Of a stretch of 64,000 bases of DNA, positions 57,901 through 64,000 are shown piece after piece (position 1 is the first letter of the stretch; each line of letters opens with the position of its first letter). The notes below the pieces were generated by a model. That model did no database searches. It saw only the letters and a program-made list of their open reading frames with translations, and was not told the DNA's origin. A program made the translations under genes and the position numbers. The DNA comes from Eudoraea chungangensis (lineage in GTDB: Bacteria; Bacteroidota; Bacteroidia; Flavobacteriales; Flavobacteriaceae). The stretch lies in NCBI RefSeq assembly GCF_029360665.1, contig NZ_JARDUB010000001.1, positions 744,001 to 808,000 of the forward strand, read 5' to 3'.

Positions 57901-60163
57901 CATTCTGATAGTTAATAATTAGCCTGTATTCACCAGCATCACTGGCAAGAAAGTTGTTTCCGAAACCAACATTGTTCCATCCACAGCCAGAATCCTTATT
58001 GGCACAATCATCTAAAGAGGCAGCACAGCTTGTTTCATCTAAACGCTCCCATTCAATACTATCTGCGTCTGGAATGTTAATTTGTACTAGTTCCGTATCA
58101 TTCAGACCACAAAGGAAGATTTTGGGAAGGAGTTCCCCATCGTTTGGACATACCGCTACTTCTCCTTCAACACTATTCGTAAGATCATTAATTAGGGATG
58201 CAATTGGATTTACCTGAGTAGTTCCAAATCTTTCAACAGTTATAATTTCTTTAAAGCCCTTACAGGGATCTGCAACAATTTTGTCTACAATATATACGCC
58301 CACATCAGTAACAATCTGCGTACTTGGATCATTATCAGGGTCTCCATCATTCAGGACAGTGTCTGTGGGATCTATTTCTTCGTTTCCATTCTCATCTCTT
58401 ACCCAAACGTAGCTGTCAAAATTATCTCCAGCATCCAAGACTACATTATCACCACAAAGTTGTACAGTTCGGTTAAAATTACAGTCGCTAAGATCATCCA
58501 GAAGAAAGTTGGTTGCGCCTGGAGTAACGAAACCACAATTATCAAAATCAGAAACACTGGGGTCGTCTGTGATTATGGCGCTATTAAGAACACCATTGTA
58601 AGTTGAAAAGGCGATGTTTTCAATTAAATCGGTACAGGCATCTACAAAGTCAAAACAATTTTCAGCCACCCGCACACGCATGCGAATAGCGGAGACAGGA
58701 TCTCCTATTTCTACGAGATTATTAGGAATATTAAAGGTAACTGCTTGGGTTGGGGCGTCAAAAGAGTACGTAACGCCCGGAGGAAGCACCATATTTGTTT
58801 CATCTAGGGTAACGTTTGTAGGCAGTACGTCCCGTATGGAATAGCTATCTGCATCATCATTTCCCAAGTTTCTAAAGGAAAGTACATATTCCAAGGTTTG
58901 GCCCAAATTTACCCCAAGGCCGGTAATATCATTTCCCGCAATATCCTCTACTTTTTTTTCCAAGATAATATCTGGCTCAATAATTTCAACGGAGAAGGTA
59001 GCTAAGAAAGCGCCGTATCCATCTCCGGTAGATGTAAAGCGCAGAGTTGCACCAGATTCATCGTTTGGAAGCACTGAGTTTAGAGGGTTGTTTAAATTAA
59101 ATAGATCTAAATCAGTTCCTAAAGTATTCGTGCCAAAGGGAGTTCTGGTAGATACTTCTGCACCATTGGTAGTTATTGTAGAATTAAAAAAGTTATTGTT
59201 GGGGTTAAGCCCGGTAGACATCTCTACAAAGCCACCCGCAGACAAATCGGCTCTAAACCTAAATCTATCATTTCTTATACGTCGATCTCCTTCTAAAGCA
59301 CCCACTCCAATTCGTGCCCGCACTGGAAAAGGAGGGGGTAAAGTTCTAAAACCATTAACGGCTACATCCACGGAACCAACGGATCCGGACAATCCGGCGT
59401 ATCCGTCGAAGGTAGAAATAAACTTTCCAGTTTCTGTAGGGTTTTCATAAATAACCACCAGAACCCATCCTGCGGAACTAGAACCATTTCGTCTTCCTTT
59501 GGTGGCCCTTACATTTGCCACTGTGTATTCTCCGGATGGATCAGCGTTAGTTCTTACAAGATCTGTTACATTTTTATAGCAGATATAAGGAGAGTCCTTA
59601 AAGGAATTATTGATGTTTGTATAGTCGTATCCGTCAAATATAATATCGTCCTCATCGCCTACTGGATCGGCATTTGTATCGGCGGTTAAGTCAACATAGC
59701 TTCCTCCTGGGATTCTAAATTTAATATTATTCCAATCTTCAATTCTAGGCGTACCACTAAAAGGTTGACTGCCATTGGTACTTCTTTCATTAGGATAGGT
59801 GGCAGCCCAATATAGACCCGCATAACGTACCTGGGAACAGTTAGGGTCATTAAGGGTTAATTCGGCACTACTGGAACTAAAGGTTGAAGGATCTCCATCA
59901 ATATCAATATACTCCATCCACAGAGAATTGTTATTCTGAGTACCATTATAGGGAGTATTGGCTTGTCCTGGGTTGGTTTCACTTGCGCGGTTTAGGATAT
60001 TGTTTCCAACAAAAATTATATCTCCACGTATTTCAATATTACCACCATTTAATCTTGGGGTGAAGGGAACTGCTTCTTGGGAAGAGGCCCAGAAGTGACA
60101 TCCAACTAAGAGAAATAGGAAAAAAAACTTAAGTAGGTTTTTTCTAGAGTTCTTTTGGTTCAT
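45920..60163 (-). CDS. sprB: Giant SprB-like surface adhesin with type B T9SS sorting domain
   Basis: A 4747-residue secreted adhesin, started at the ATG at 60163 (MNQKNSRKN); a longer reading from 60199 would overlap sprD further. Order: signal peptide (to about 30); a beta-rich N-terminal region (about 30-390); a DUF11-like segment (about 395-490, LEKKVEDIAG to DVLPTNV); a Cys-rich linker to about 790; about 40 SprB-type repeats of about 88 residues, each ending in a DxNGC-like motif; an embedded 200-residue jelly-roll-like domain; and the C-terminal gliding-motility sorting domain (about 4658-4747, FFTPDGDGLNDTW). Such proteins are exported by the type IX system and moved along the surface. 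The ATG overlaps the preceding stop. Confidence 0.88.
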   Translation of the reverse strand: MNQKNSRKNLLKFFFLFLLVGCHFWASSQEAVPFTPRLNGGNIEIRGDIIFVGNNILNRASETNPGQANTPYNGTQNNNSLWMEYIDIDGDPSTFSSSSAELTLNDPNCSQVRYAGLYWAATYPNERSTNGSQPFSGTPRIEDWNNIKFRIPGGSYVDLTADTNADPVGDEDDIIFDGYDYTNINNSFKDSPYICYKNVTDLVRTNADPSGEYTVANVRATKGRRNGSSSAGWVLVVIYENPTETGKFISTFDGYAGLSGSVGSVDVAVNGFRTLPPPFPVRARIGVGALEGDRRIRNDRFRFRADLSAGGFVEMSTGLNPNNNFFNSTITTNGAEVSTRTPFGTNTLGTDLDLFNLNNPLNSVLPNDESGATLRFTSTGDGYGAFLATFSVEIIEPDIILEKKVEDIAGNDITGLGVNLGQTLEYVLSFRNLGNDDADSYSIRDVLPTNVTLDETNMVLPPGVTYSFDAPTQAVTFNIPNNLVEIGDPVSAIRMRVRVAENCFDFVDACTDLIENIAFSTYNGVLNSAIITDDPSVSDFDNCGFVTPGATNFLLDDLSDCNFNRTVQLCGDNVVLDAGDNFDSYVWVRDENGNEEIDPTDTVLNDGDPDNDPSTQIVTDVGVYIVDKIVADPCKGFKEIITVERFGTTQVNPIASLINDLTNSVEGEVAVCPNDGELLPKIFLCGLNDTELVQINIPDADSIEWERLDETSCAASLDDCANKDSGCGWNNVGFGNNFLASDAGEYRLIINYQNGCFTRFYFNIFKNPLDPQFNVTDLICLSPGNITVTNMPANYEFQLLDATTDAILVPYSANNGPSFTISSNGAYSVEMRQQGVLDGCIFRLEDIGVLTRDFQLDITTKDTDCNGLGEIAISALDVEPQYYYEISQGGTTIDTFGPSTDNNYTFFNLNDGVYDVLVTTDDGCSLTQQVTINDVTDLDVNAVTTKPIDCTDGIITVSGSGGFPNPNYLYAIWSYNGTDLYANVSDIPGSAFQDTSEFFFNAAQAGDYEFLVVDANNCTFVSNIATIAVAPSIEYTTSVTDETCLGGADGSYAVNVTNFNGYSASYVLTYPDTSTASNVSGTFTGLGQGNYSLTITQSNGTAICDYVETFTISGPADSVTANAVLVQDYSCLQDATLEAQNIVGGSAPYEFSIDGVNFVAGLGAETFPNLTNGTYAITVRDANGCVFVTNSVIIDPLNPPTDLTFSATEPNCPTQTSDVTATVIGGNTPFNFEIIAPVSTPASSISGNTADFDGLAPDTYTYRVTDNKGCVYEESFTINPVTPINTTGQLATNVSCFNGSDGAILFNVNGFNTTYDYSVTGPLNFNGTNETSTAIPFTNLPAGSYDITVTDNQTNCQALANVVVEEPTVPLAISYTEVQPSCTTDGSVSLSASDGWGSYTYTLTYPDLTTSLSNTTGNFNSLNQAGTYSASVTDANGCSITDTFVLNAAVSPVLDVTANDLCYDALVGLTLTASITSGGDGNFQYRINGGPYDVANVFAGLGPGTYTIDVLDGNNCTDTSTITINPELSVSASAPNITSCGTDSQVTINAAGGDGTYVYAIVADAVVPAPGDFGASNNITITGTGDYDVYVRDNNGNAGFCEAAFDINIVQDAPLSLAISNTPILCSGSMESTLTIVPSGGAAPFLFSIDNGGSYQSSPSFVNLAAGSYTARVRDANNCEISQIYTISEPLALTASAAVTELIECNPSIGAEVRITNAQGGSGTYEYSFDGGTSFVASPIGFLLPGTHTLFIRDSNNCTYPMDVTVAPEPTPPGISPVITYACDGEGNITITPDNPGYNYTYSIDGMPNTPATSAIFTDVAVGSHTITADYIISTPPSPSSLLLEDFGAGPNISITEVDPAYCYEPQDGSVNSCGWAISDRIQDGEYSVTQLIVRPYGSWRSPNDHSAVPNGRFLAMNVGGAVGPNGIIYAKRDIEVLPNRDITISLWAFNLLRVGTGGADPDINIQLVDGGGTVIASTTTGNIPKNNNANDWQNYTVTLNPGAINNLDIVIRTNSAVTGGNDIAIDDIEAFQIPEVCPSTVSIDVVVEDGNAFDASITSFVNISCNGLSDGELTFDVENFDAINGFEYSVNGGSFSAPQTASPIIISGLSAGVNTIEVRDVLDNSCSVILSETLLEPSLLVASALITEVATCSNAGATITASAIGGTPSYQYQLEDTLGAILSAYSTNAVFTGLPTGDYIIRVLDTNSCEDPIDSAISVVAPQAITFTSTPTACYSGINDASIQVDVTLGNGEYQFSLNSGPWLTPSPSNATTYTFNGLSDGNYTIDVRDQFGCVGIQQSLTIHPNLSVTIDVIDISSCADGTITANATGGNGAYEYAFVPTGNSPSSAFSTTNTFAVSAGNEGDFDVYVRDNSAIVPFCENMQTVSVLPANPLVFTTTPTDPECHDGTGSIEVTITGGDGPFTYEIIDLDNGGASNETNNNILSTTRSYFNLLPGNYTINVTDAFGCMVSDSPILINNPDELTADISGVLPAACGSVDPNDYGFRFTNYPTTLGTIEFSADGGATWTGDNSAPGTSDVLTGYFSGVSVFPSMRTVDGLGNTVCQTDLPRYVIPYPLDDLDITISTVVVNCNDLQVTVQGTQGVPNYEYAYTDDPSTFNPLTAAWTAPVPLSHTWTALIPGKTYVFYVRDSSGCIRQSNVNVNDITTNPIEITASYEPSCFGSNDAEITYTLTDTDGNIEPSMRWEFYNVATGALVTSSGGNIPYSPTITVNGLAPAEYYIVVTEVDALNVDNCVSGSENILIEELDQINASLSKVQDITCNAPGIISVDNVIGGGGIYTYTVTGPVGFTTISNTPDNPIEIAANSPAGDYFVRVEDQFGCFSDFGPINLLLSPNPTIDAIAVENCSSDPSLTITASSTAAQILYSNDGGLSYADNGGVFTNVTPGTYNISIIDSNGCSDTAVVEVYPVLEASVNLTKLIDCSLSPNGEITIEVTAGSNDYDFEIAGPVNEARTSLTANPFVWNLASAPGTYTITVYDNNTSGPECNRVFTVEVPASITPTFTETHLDVSCNGANDGSITLTETDNGISPLSYTILPVAGTFNAATNSFENLPPNNYTITATGTNGCTFDISGIIIGEPGVITLPAPTIVEFSCVSGNNNSNATISIDNTLISGGSGSYVVYEFINNQGTAPLGDDVVLQLGGNSSYTETNPLGGSYTINVYDSNGCLGSTTGVILPYDELLTATAAITNPISCNPGLDGEISITATSINNDPTRFEYSIDNGLNYQASNVFSGLDIGTYNFMVRHLDTGCIITTSEVLEDPNTFNIVVDKLQDVICFGTSTGEVTFELVDATYPGGFDWEVWDTNGTAVNIADDISILTGNEAGNGPSAVVNLPAGSYYVEISQTNNPSCVNIEAFSINGPSQAITANVNLSDITCLGNDGILEVIDAAGGWGGYSYYVGVVSPTGPGDYLVSPRFENLTAGTYEAWVIDQNGCEQLVQNGIVLADPAPITASLQVNQENCTNLEGELEVVGTTGGQNANYSYQLIKDSTPFGAPQTTTVFTGLGAGSYEVVITDQWACTATIGPEVLYEEMNLVSTLVKPLDCTINPDGEITITVTGGSLNLDYTVTYPDGITTSSNNSGVFVGLDQAGLYDFVVTDLDTTNPVCTKTISTELIAPSIVAFDPHDIVDVSCNGLSDGSISIVLSASTPGTNDNPIYQYNLYDNLGVLIAGPQASPTFNGLSAGTYEVEAVSARGCSLREAVTVGEPLALVVSANATAFSCSPANVVSTSTLSVSVTPGTGTAPYLYSIDNVNFQSSSSFEVVDTGVVQNITVYVSDANGCTETDLVSISPINTFSALVSQNIAISCANPEEVLISVTDDGNPGNTYTFELLPLANPNGTLTSNPTNTSAIFDLSAAGSYTFRITDTTTGCYVDTAPYEILPFDLITVASNPVSQVSCFGGADGALEITISGYTGAYDYEVFDAAGVTTGITGSANTSTNPLSIIGLSGGNYFVRVRQTANPLCVEDSDISTIISPDMPLTAIVSPLANVSCSNDQGEIIVTPSGGYGPYDIVLTNNTTTQTYTVTGVNSNVFTGLSAGNFDVEITDNGGCIINEVETLILPMPITAGITATPTNLVCFGDTNASVSAINTLGGEGTYQYQLNYYDPTGTTIDFSSGGQLSPTFDNLGAGVYSITISDNWSCGIETAQVTITEPSDVSSNLIQLSGLTCIDQAELELSATGGTGPYEFSLDGTSFTAFDFGNTHVFTVPDGNYQYYVRDSFGCEASISNQISVDPLIPLTINLDETAAIINCTGEATATIIAEARGGLGNYSYELFGDATLTNLIAGPQTSNTFNMLASGSYFIRVSSGDCIEVSTEVIITEPLPLQVVREEFTDVTCAGQNDGTITVEVSGGTGTIQYAISPFLNQFDTENTFEDLEPGVYDVIAQDESGCFIPFQFTIIEPSPLAATFTALPEVCIGNEDGEIQLTISGGTAPYSTAFNSNSASDYILDQVQFNNLAAGTYVIFIQDAMGCETNVIVEIEPGVNINALVEPIYECTDNFLENSLEITLEDPTVLGSVMYALDSTDPADMVLDPDFSNITPGNHYLAIAHANGCVLTIDFEIQDFEPLTISLEQQNLNEITAIATGGLEDYTFYFDGVDNGNDNTYYINRTDTYTVIVVDENGCETSAEIFMEFIDIEIPNFFTPDGDGLNDTWVPRNIEQFPEILTVVFDRYGREVYRMGYGDAGWNGLYQGSELPTGDYWYVIKLKGEVDDREFVGHFTLYR
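46200..57900 (-). repeat. Array of about 40 SprB-type coding repeats
   Basis: About 11.7 kb of divergent tandem units of about 265 bases, each encoding a strand-rich module of the form C..(D)G.I.(V/I)..GG.G.Y.Y......F..L..G.Y...V.D..GC. I counted roughly 41 ends of the DANGC/DSNGC type by eye, including degenerate ones. Units are diverged at protein level, so this is not a young tandem duplication. Seven-unit superperiodicity of about 1.85 kb is visible within it (see findings). Confidence 0.8.
54055..54650 (-). other. Jelly-roll-like domain embedded in the repeat adhesin
   Basis: A stretch of about 198 residues interrupts the SprB-repeat array. It begins LLLEDFGAGPNISITEV, includes AYCYEPQDG, GRFLAMNVGG, DITISLWAFNLLRVG and NDIAIDDIEAF, and is a beta-sandwich resembling carbohydrate-binding (CBM4/9-like) or MAM-type domains rather than a repeat unit. 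The final DIAIDDIEAF strand is typical of such jelly rolls. Ligand binding is an inference. Confidence 0.6.
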
Positions 60164-62232
60164 TAGGTAATTAAGTTTGGTGTAACACGCATTATCCACA
60201 TCTTGTCGTCGTATGCGTCATTTAGTTTGGAGTAGTATGATATCAACGCATTTGTCCAGGACTCATGCCGTTTTAAATAAACATACCGATAGTTGTTTTT
60301 GGGATTAATAAAATAGCTGGCGCTCAACCCCTGAGTGTTTAAGAGACGAACAAACCGATTGGCATTTTTAGCATTCGCAAAGACGTTAGCTATAATATAG
60401 TAACCGGATGGTCCACCTTTTATATTTCGAACTTCGTCTTGGTTAGAGACAAGCTTGTCTTTTACAACAACGTTTTTCTGGAGAACATTAGAGTCGTATT
60501 TTGAAGATTTTTCGCGTACCTTATTGCTATTCTCCGCATAGGCTTCGTTCGTATATCTATTTTCAACATTCATTACCCATAACTCTCCGTCATAGGTGCC
60601 GTTTATTCCGGATTTATGCGCTGCCAGAGCCTCTTTCCAAGTATCATAACGTTCAAGATAGACGTATTTAAGACCATTTTTATCGTTTTCAATATAGTCG
60701 GCATTAAGACCTTCATTATTGAGTTTATCAACAAACTTGTTTAAATAGTGCTTGCCTTTATAGACATTTGCTACGATATAGTAACCGTCTTGCACACCGT
60801 CTAGGTCTCTGAACTTCTGACCCTTAACTTTGTTCTTTTTTGCTTCTTGAAGAAATGCGTCAAGTGGTATAGTTTTCTCTGTATAGCTGGTGTTTTTGGT
60901 TTTTGAAATAGTTGTTCTTGTGGCTGCAATGGGGTTGGGTAGATTGTTGTTTGGCTCAACGGTTCTAGGCTTAGGTGTATTTTCAGCAAGTGCTGTTTTG
61001 TCATTGTTAATAAGATACATCTGTTGTGCCTTGTTTTCAATGTCTGGACGATTGCCACTTGTCTCTGCCCTTACCATTCTCATAACCATTTCAAAGCGTC
61101 TTTCTAGATCCTTTTCTTTGTTAGACTCAATAGAATCTTGTCTAAAAATCATTTCAGCAAGAATGGCGTCGTTTTCGGCCAAACGCCGTTTGAGCTCTTT
61201 AATTTCTTCGTCTTTGGAGCTAAATGAGGTAGCTTCATCTTCCTGTTCTTCCTCCTCTACGGCGGCAACTAGATCTTCACTGTCATCTTCTAGCATAACT
61301 CTGTCTTCTGTTAAGTTTGGAGTGAAAGAATAGGCAAAGGAAATTTCATGCGTTACACCGAAGTTATCAATGTTATTTGCAAGACCTTTCTCCATTGTAT
61401 ATCCTAAAGAAAGCCTTTTACCAAGGTTAAAGCCCACACCTGCGGCGGCACCGTAAAAACTGTCATATCCAGCTTGTACCCACCCTAGTTTGGGCAGATC
61501 AAATATGATGTTCCCACCGAGGGCAATATCTTCCTGCCCAGGCATTCTAACCCGGGCTATTGGCATTAGACGAGAGTTCTCCAGAACACCGGAGGTGTTT
61601 CTTAGCTGATGCGTATATTGTAAATGACCAGAAAAGGTTTTGTCTTTGAATTCTGTAATCGACTCACTTGTTTTCAGGTTATAGTCAAAAAGATTCTCAG
61701 CGAACATCCCAAAATCGAACTGGCCATAAGATAAATTAAAACCTGGCTGAAAGGATAGCAAGGAACTGTCTTGAAAACCATCTAATAAGGGATCTATTTC
61801 AATTGGATTGGCCCTGCTTTCATCAAATCCTGAGCTGTAATAAGAAACATTGGCACCAAAGGTAAAGTTGCTTTTATCGCTAAGTTTTACACCGTAGGCA
61901 TAATTGGCTAGTATACCATAATTGCTGACTACCCCTTCTCTTTGCGTATATAGACTAAGTCCAACACCAGAACGGTCATTCACACGACCACTATAACTCA
62001 GAAAGTATAGTTGATTGTTGTCATCAAAAGATACCGACTGGTTTCTATGCAGAAGATTAACATAAGACAAATCTTCTCGGACAGTAGAGAAAGTAGGATT
62101 TATTAAAAATCTATTAAATTTTAATAAGTTTTGTGATGGCACGTCGTAGGTTATAAACGGGTTATCTTCCTGAGCACTAAGCCCCGTCAGTGCAAACACA
62201 AAAAGCAATATGTATACTAATTTAGACTTCAT
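60163..62232 (-). CDS. sprD: PorP/SprF-family protein with C-terminal SPOR-like repeats (SprD-like)
   Basis: A 689-residue two-part envelope protein. After a signal peptide (to about 20), residues about 20-310 form a PorP/SprF-like beta-barrel (LLKFNRFLINPTFSTVRE start). A charged helical linker (about 310-400, EEEQEDEATSFSSKDEEIK) follows. Two related units of about 75 residues then occur (GYYIVANVYKGKHYLNKFV and GYYIIANVFANAKNANRFV, each continuing to YVYLERY/YVYLKRH and LWVM/MWIM), SPOR-like in pattern. SPOR domains bind denuded peptidoglycan, so it may anchor the barrel. Its stop overlaps the sprB ATG by one base. The symbol is by gene order. Confidence 0.75.
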   Translation of the reverse strand: MKSKLVYILLFVFALTGLSAQEDNPFITYDVPSQNLLKFNRFLINPTFSTVREDLSYVNLLHRNQSVSFDDNNQLYFLSYSGRVNDRSGVGLSLYTQREGVVSNYGILANYAYGVKLSDKSNFTFGANVSYYSSGFDESRANPIEIDPLLDGFQDSSLLSFQPGFNLSYGQFDFGMFAENLFDYNLKTSESITEFKDKTFSGHLQYTHQLRNTSGVLENSRLMPIARVRMPGQEDIALGGNIIFDLPKLGWVQAGYDSFYGAAAGVGFNLGKRLSLGYTMEKGLANNIDNFGVTHEISFAYSFTPNLTEDRVMLEDDSEDLVAAVEEEEQEDEATSFSSKDEEIKELKRRLAENDAILAEMIFRQDSIESNKEKDLERRFEMVMRMVRAETSGNRPDIENKAQQMYLINNDKTALAENTPKPRTVEPNNNLPNPIAATRTTISKTKNTSYTEKTIPLDAFLQEAKKNKVKGQKFRDLDGVQDGYYIVANVYKGKHYLNKFVDKLNNEGLNADYIENDKNGLKYVYLERYDTWKEALAAHKSGINGTYDGELWVMNVENRYTNEAYAENSNKVREKSSKYDSNVLQKNVVVKDKLVSNQDEVRNIKGGPSGYYIIANVFANAKNANRFVRLLNTQGLSASYFINPKNNYRYVYLKRHESWTNALISYYSKLNDAYDDKMWIMRVTPNLIT

Positions 62233-62237
62233 TTGGG

Positions 62238-64000
62238 TTAACGAATAATTGTTATGGTCCCCTGCTTTAACACAGCGCTGGCGTCTTTAATTTTGTAATA
62301 AAACACCATGTTTTGTTGTGGAAAAGACATTGAGGATTCTGGCCAGTTGTTTCTGTAATTGAATTCATTAAGAATTTCTTGGCCTGAATTGTTATATATT
62401 ATGACATTGATATCTGATTTGTTTGAATAGGAATTTGGAATAATCCATTGGTCATTAATTCCATCACCATTTACGGTGATCACGTTAGGAATTTTAAAGG
62501 TGTCAAGATATTCTGCTGTAAAATTCTTGGTAACCTCACAATTTCCTATTGTAGCGATTAGAAAATAAGAACCGTCTTCGCTTATAGTTACCGAAGAACT
62601 ATTTCCTATTTCATTATTCTGTGCATCAAACCATCTATAGGAATCTCCGCCACTAGCGGATATTGTTCTGTTTGTTCCTTCTGGAAAAACAATATTGTCA
62701 GAATCTGGGTCTAATGTAATGAGAGATGGATCTAAGGTTCCTATCACGATTTCGTTCGACATGAGAGAACAACCATTTCTGTCTAGTACTAATTGGTATA
62801 TTCCAGGAGTACTAACACTTAATATCTCTGATACACTTTCAATATTTACTCCATCTCGGGTCCAAAAAAATGTTTCTCCTGTCAATGAAGTATTTGTGGT
62901 AATGGTTATTGGTTCAGCCGGGCCGCAACTTATCAGACTAGTACTATTAATTTCAAGTAACTCGTTAACTAGTAGCTGTACCGAAAGATTATTGGACGTT
63001 ACATTATAAGTAGATAATGAACCGTTTAGGCTATAAGTGCCATTTTCTGAAATATCCGTCAAACTAATTGTAGAAGAAGTACTTCCCGTAATTGGGCTTC
63101 CGTTATGTGACCAGGCATAGCTAAAGTCCGATAGTACGGAAGCAGTTACGTCAATTCTATTTCCGGAGGGGTCCACTGCAAGAATCGTAGTGGCTTCCAG
63201 TACTATAGAATTGTTTACACAGGCAGAATAGGCTGATGCGTAGTCTATTAGTAGTTCGAAAGAATCTGGCGTAACTACAGTTGTAGTTTCAGAATCAATA
63301 GAAGTGGAAGTACAGGCGCCACCAGACAACGAAACTCTGGCAAAATATTCGCCCACTTCAGTATTGTTTATGTTTAAGGAATTAGAGGTCGCTCCTGCAA
63401 TTGCTGAGCCATCTCTAAACCATTGATATACTGGTGAAGTGGCATCTGTGGAAACACTTAAGACCTCAGTCTGACCAGGTAAAACAACGATGTCTTCCGG
63501 ATTAATTCTTGTTACCGTGAAGCTGCCTGCATTAGTTATGGTAATAGGAAGAGATCTTTCTACACAAGTTCCGGGCCCAAATATTTCTACTTCATAGTCA
63601 CCTTCAAAGCCGGGAATAGATGCATCTACCGTATAATTAAAGCTATTTGACGCCGGAATAAGAACCCCATTTTTAAACCATGAATAGGTAAGACTGGAAT
63701 TATTTATATTGGCTTCTAAGGAAAGTGTTTCACCAGAACATAAGGCCGACTTAGACGGTGGATTGATGGCAACACCGAGACTTGCCCCTGTGGTTACATC
63801 AATAATGTTAGAAAGAGTATTACCTGAGCCAGAACAGCTGCCATAGTCTATTTCAACGTTATACATGCCATCCTGGGTAACGGTGATAGCAGAAGTTTTC
63901 TCCGAAAGAGGTGTACCGCTTCTATACCAATTATACTGATAGGTATTTGCGTTTGGTAAATCATAAACCTCTAAAGTTATTGAGTTTCCGTCGCATACTT
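62238..64000 (-). CDS. sprC: Ig-like-repeat surface protein with type B T9SS sorting domain (SprC-like, 5' end outside window)
   Basis: The frame is open from the window edge to 62238; the first ATG (63866) is internal, since the upstream codons continue an Ig-like module (NTYQYNWYRSGTPLSEKTS). The visible 586 residues contain about six Ig-like units with the motif YxWxxxGxxIxxxTS, e.g. YQWFRDGSAIAGATS and FFWTRDGVNIESVS. They end in a type B sorting domain (IPNVITVNGDGINDQWIIP to TITIIR). It would be exported by the type IX system. It lies 5 bases before the SprD-like gene, matching the sprC position; the symbol is inferred from order. Confidence 0.75.
   Translation of the reverse strand, partial: VCDGNSITLEVYDLPNANTYQYNWYRSGTPLSEKTSAITVTQDGMYNVEIDYGSCSGSGNTLSNIIDVTTGASLGVAINPPSKSALCSGETLSLEANINNSSLTYSWFKNGVLIPASNSFNYTVDASIPGFEGDYEVEIFGPGTCVERSLPITITNAGSFTVTRINPEDIVVLPGQTEVLSVSTDATSPVYQWFRDGSAIAGATSNSLNINNTEVGEYFARVSLSGGACTSTSIDSETTTVVTPDSFELLIDYASAYSACVNNSIVLEATTILAVDPSGNRIDVTASVLSDFSYAWSHNGSPITGSTSSTISLTDISENGTYSLNGSLSTYNVTSNNLSVQLLVNELLEINSTSLISCGPAEPITITTNTSLTGETFFWTRDGVNIESVSEILSVSTPGIYQLVLDRNGCSLMSNEIVIGTLDPSLITLDPDSDNIVFPEGTNRTISASGGDSYRWFDAQNNEIGNSSSVTISEDGSYFLIATIGNCEVTKNFTAEYLDTFKIPNVITVNGDGINDQWIIPNSYSNKSDINVIIYNNSGQEILNEFNYRNNWPESSMSFPQQNMVFYYKIKDASAVLKQGTITIIR

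Noticed and set aside
60164-60199. Upstream start for the giant adhesin
   Set aside because: The ATG at 60163 overlaps the sprD stop by one base (coupling) and leads directly into a normal signal peptide.
62238-63866. Short 542-residue protein starting at 63866
   Set aside because: The frame continues to the window edge with the same Ig-like pattern, so the ATG is internal to a longer gene.

Overview
The window looks like a chromosomal segment of a marine member of the Flavobacteriaceae (Bacteroidota). The grounds are a gliding-motility/type IX secretion cluster with PorP/SprF proteins and type B C-terminal sorting domains, several upstream sites matching the Bacteroidota -7 promoter element TAnnTTTG, an AT-rich genome, and carbohydrate-oriented accessory genes (SGSH-like sulfatase, GH140-like hydrolase, PQQ dehydrogenase). 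The genus cannot be named from the sequence alone. No transposase, integrase, IS end, CRISPR array or prophage gene was seen.

Layout. 0-4.2 kb: housekeeping (LolC/E-type permease cut by the window edge, dusB, lepA). 4.3-8.4 kb: an orphan small ORF and a three-gene minus-strand operon of MORN-repeat and outer-membrane proteins. 8.7-14.4 kb: a secreted glycoside hydrolase, a TrkA-N-fused cation/proton antiporter and a permease fused to two universal stress domains. 14.5-19.8 kb: a plus-strand operon of MBL hydrolase, SMP-30 lipoprotein, subtilisin-like lipoprotein and M1 peptidase. 19.8-22.9 kb: an M14-type deacylase paired with a glutamate-cysteine-ligase-like protein carrying CBS domains. 23-25 kb: rnpA and an S41 protease. 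25-38.4 kb: an accessory catabolic block (FAH hydrolase, lactonase, SDR, phosphorylase-like protein, fructosamine kinase-like protein, PQQ/haem dehydrogenase, sulfatase, Gfo/Idh/MocA dehydrogenase, malonyl-CoA-synthetase-like ligase, a 39-residue membrane protein and a sodium/solute symporter).

38.4-44.5 kb: divergent rpiB-CDF-GNAT and rnr-DUF2807-LysE operons separated by a 0.6 kb AT-rich gap. This gap carries six DnaA-box-like 9-mers and is my candidate replication origin. tRNA-Cys and a bidirectional terminator follow. 44.5-64 kb: folB, then one long minus-strand operon whose order matches sprC-sprD-sprB-sprF of gliding flavobacteria. It is dominated by one 14.2 kb gene for a 4747-residue repeat adhesin.

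Most interesting leads: the putative oriC; the translationally coupled 39-residue symporter partner, too short for usual gene calling; a phosphorylase homologue with Thr where the PLP lysine is expected; a seven-unit, about 1.85 kb higher-order periodicity and an embedded jelly-roll-like domain in the giant adhesin; and the GCS2-CBS/deacylase pair.
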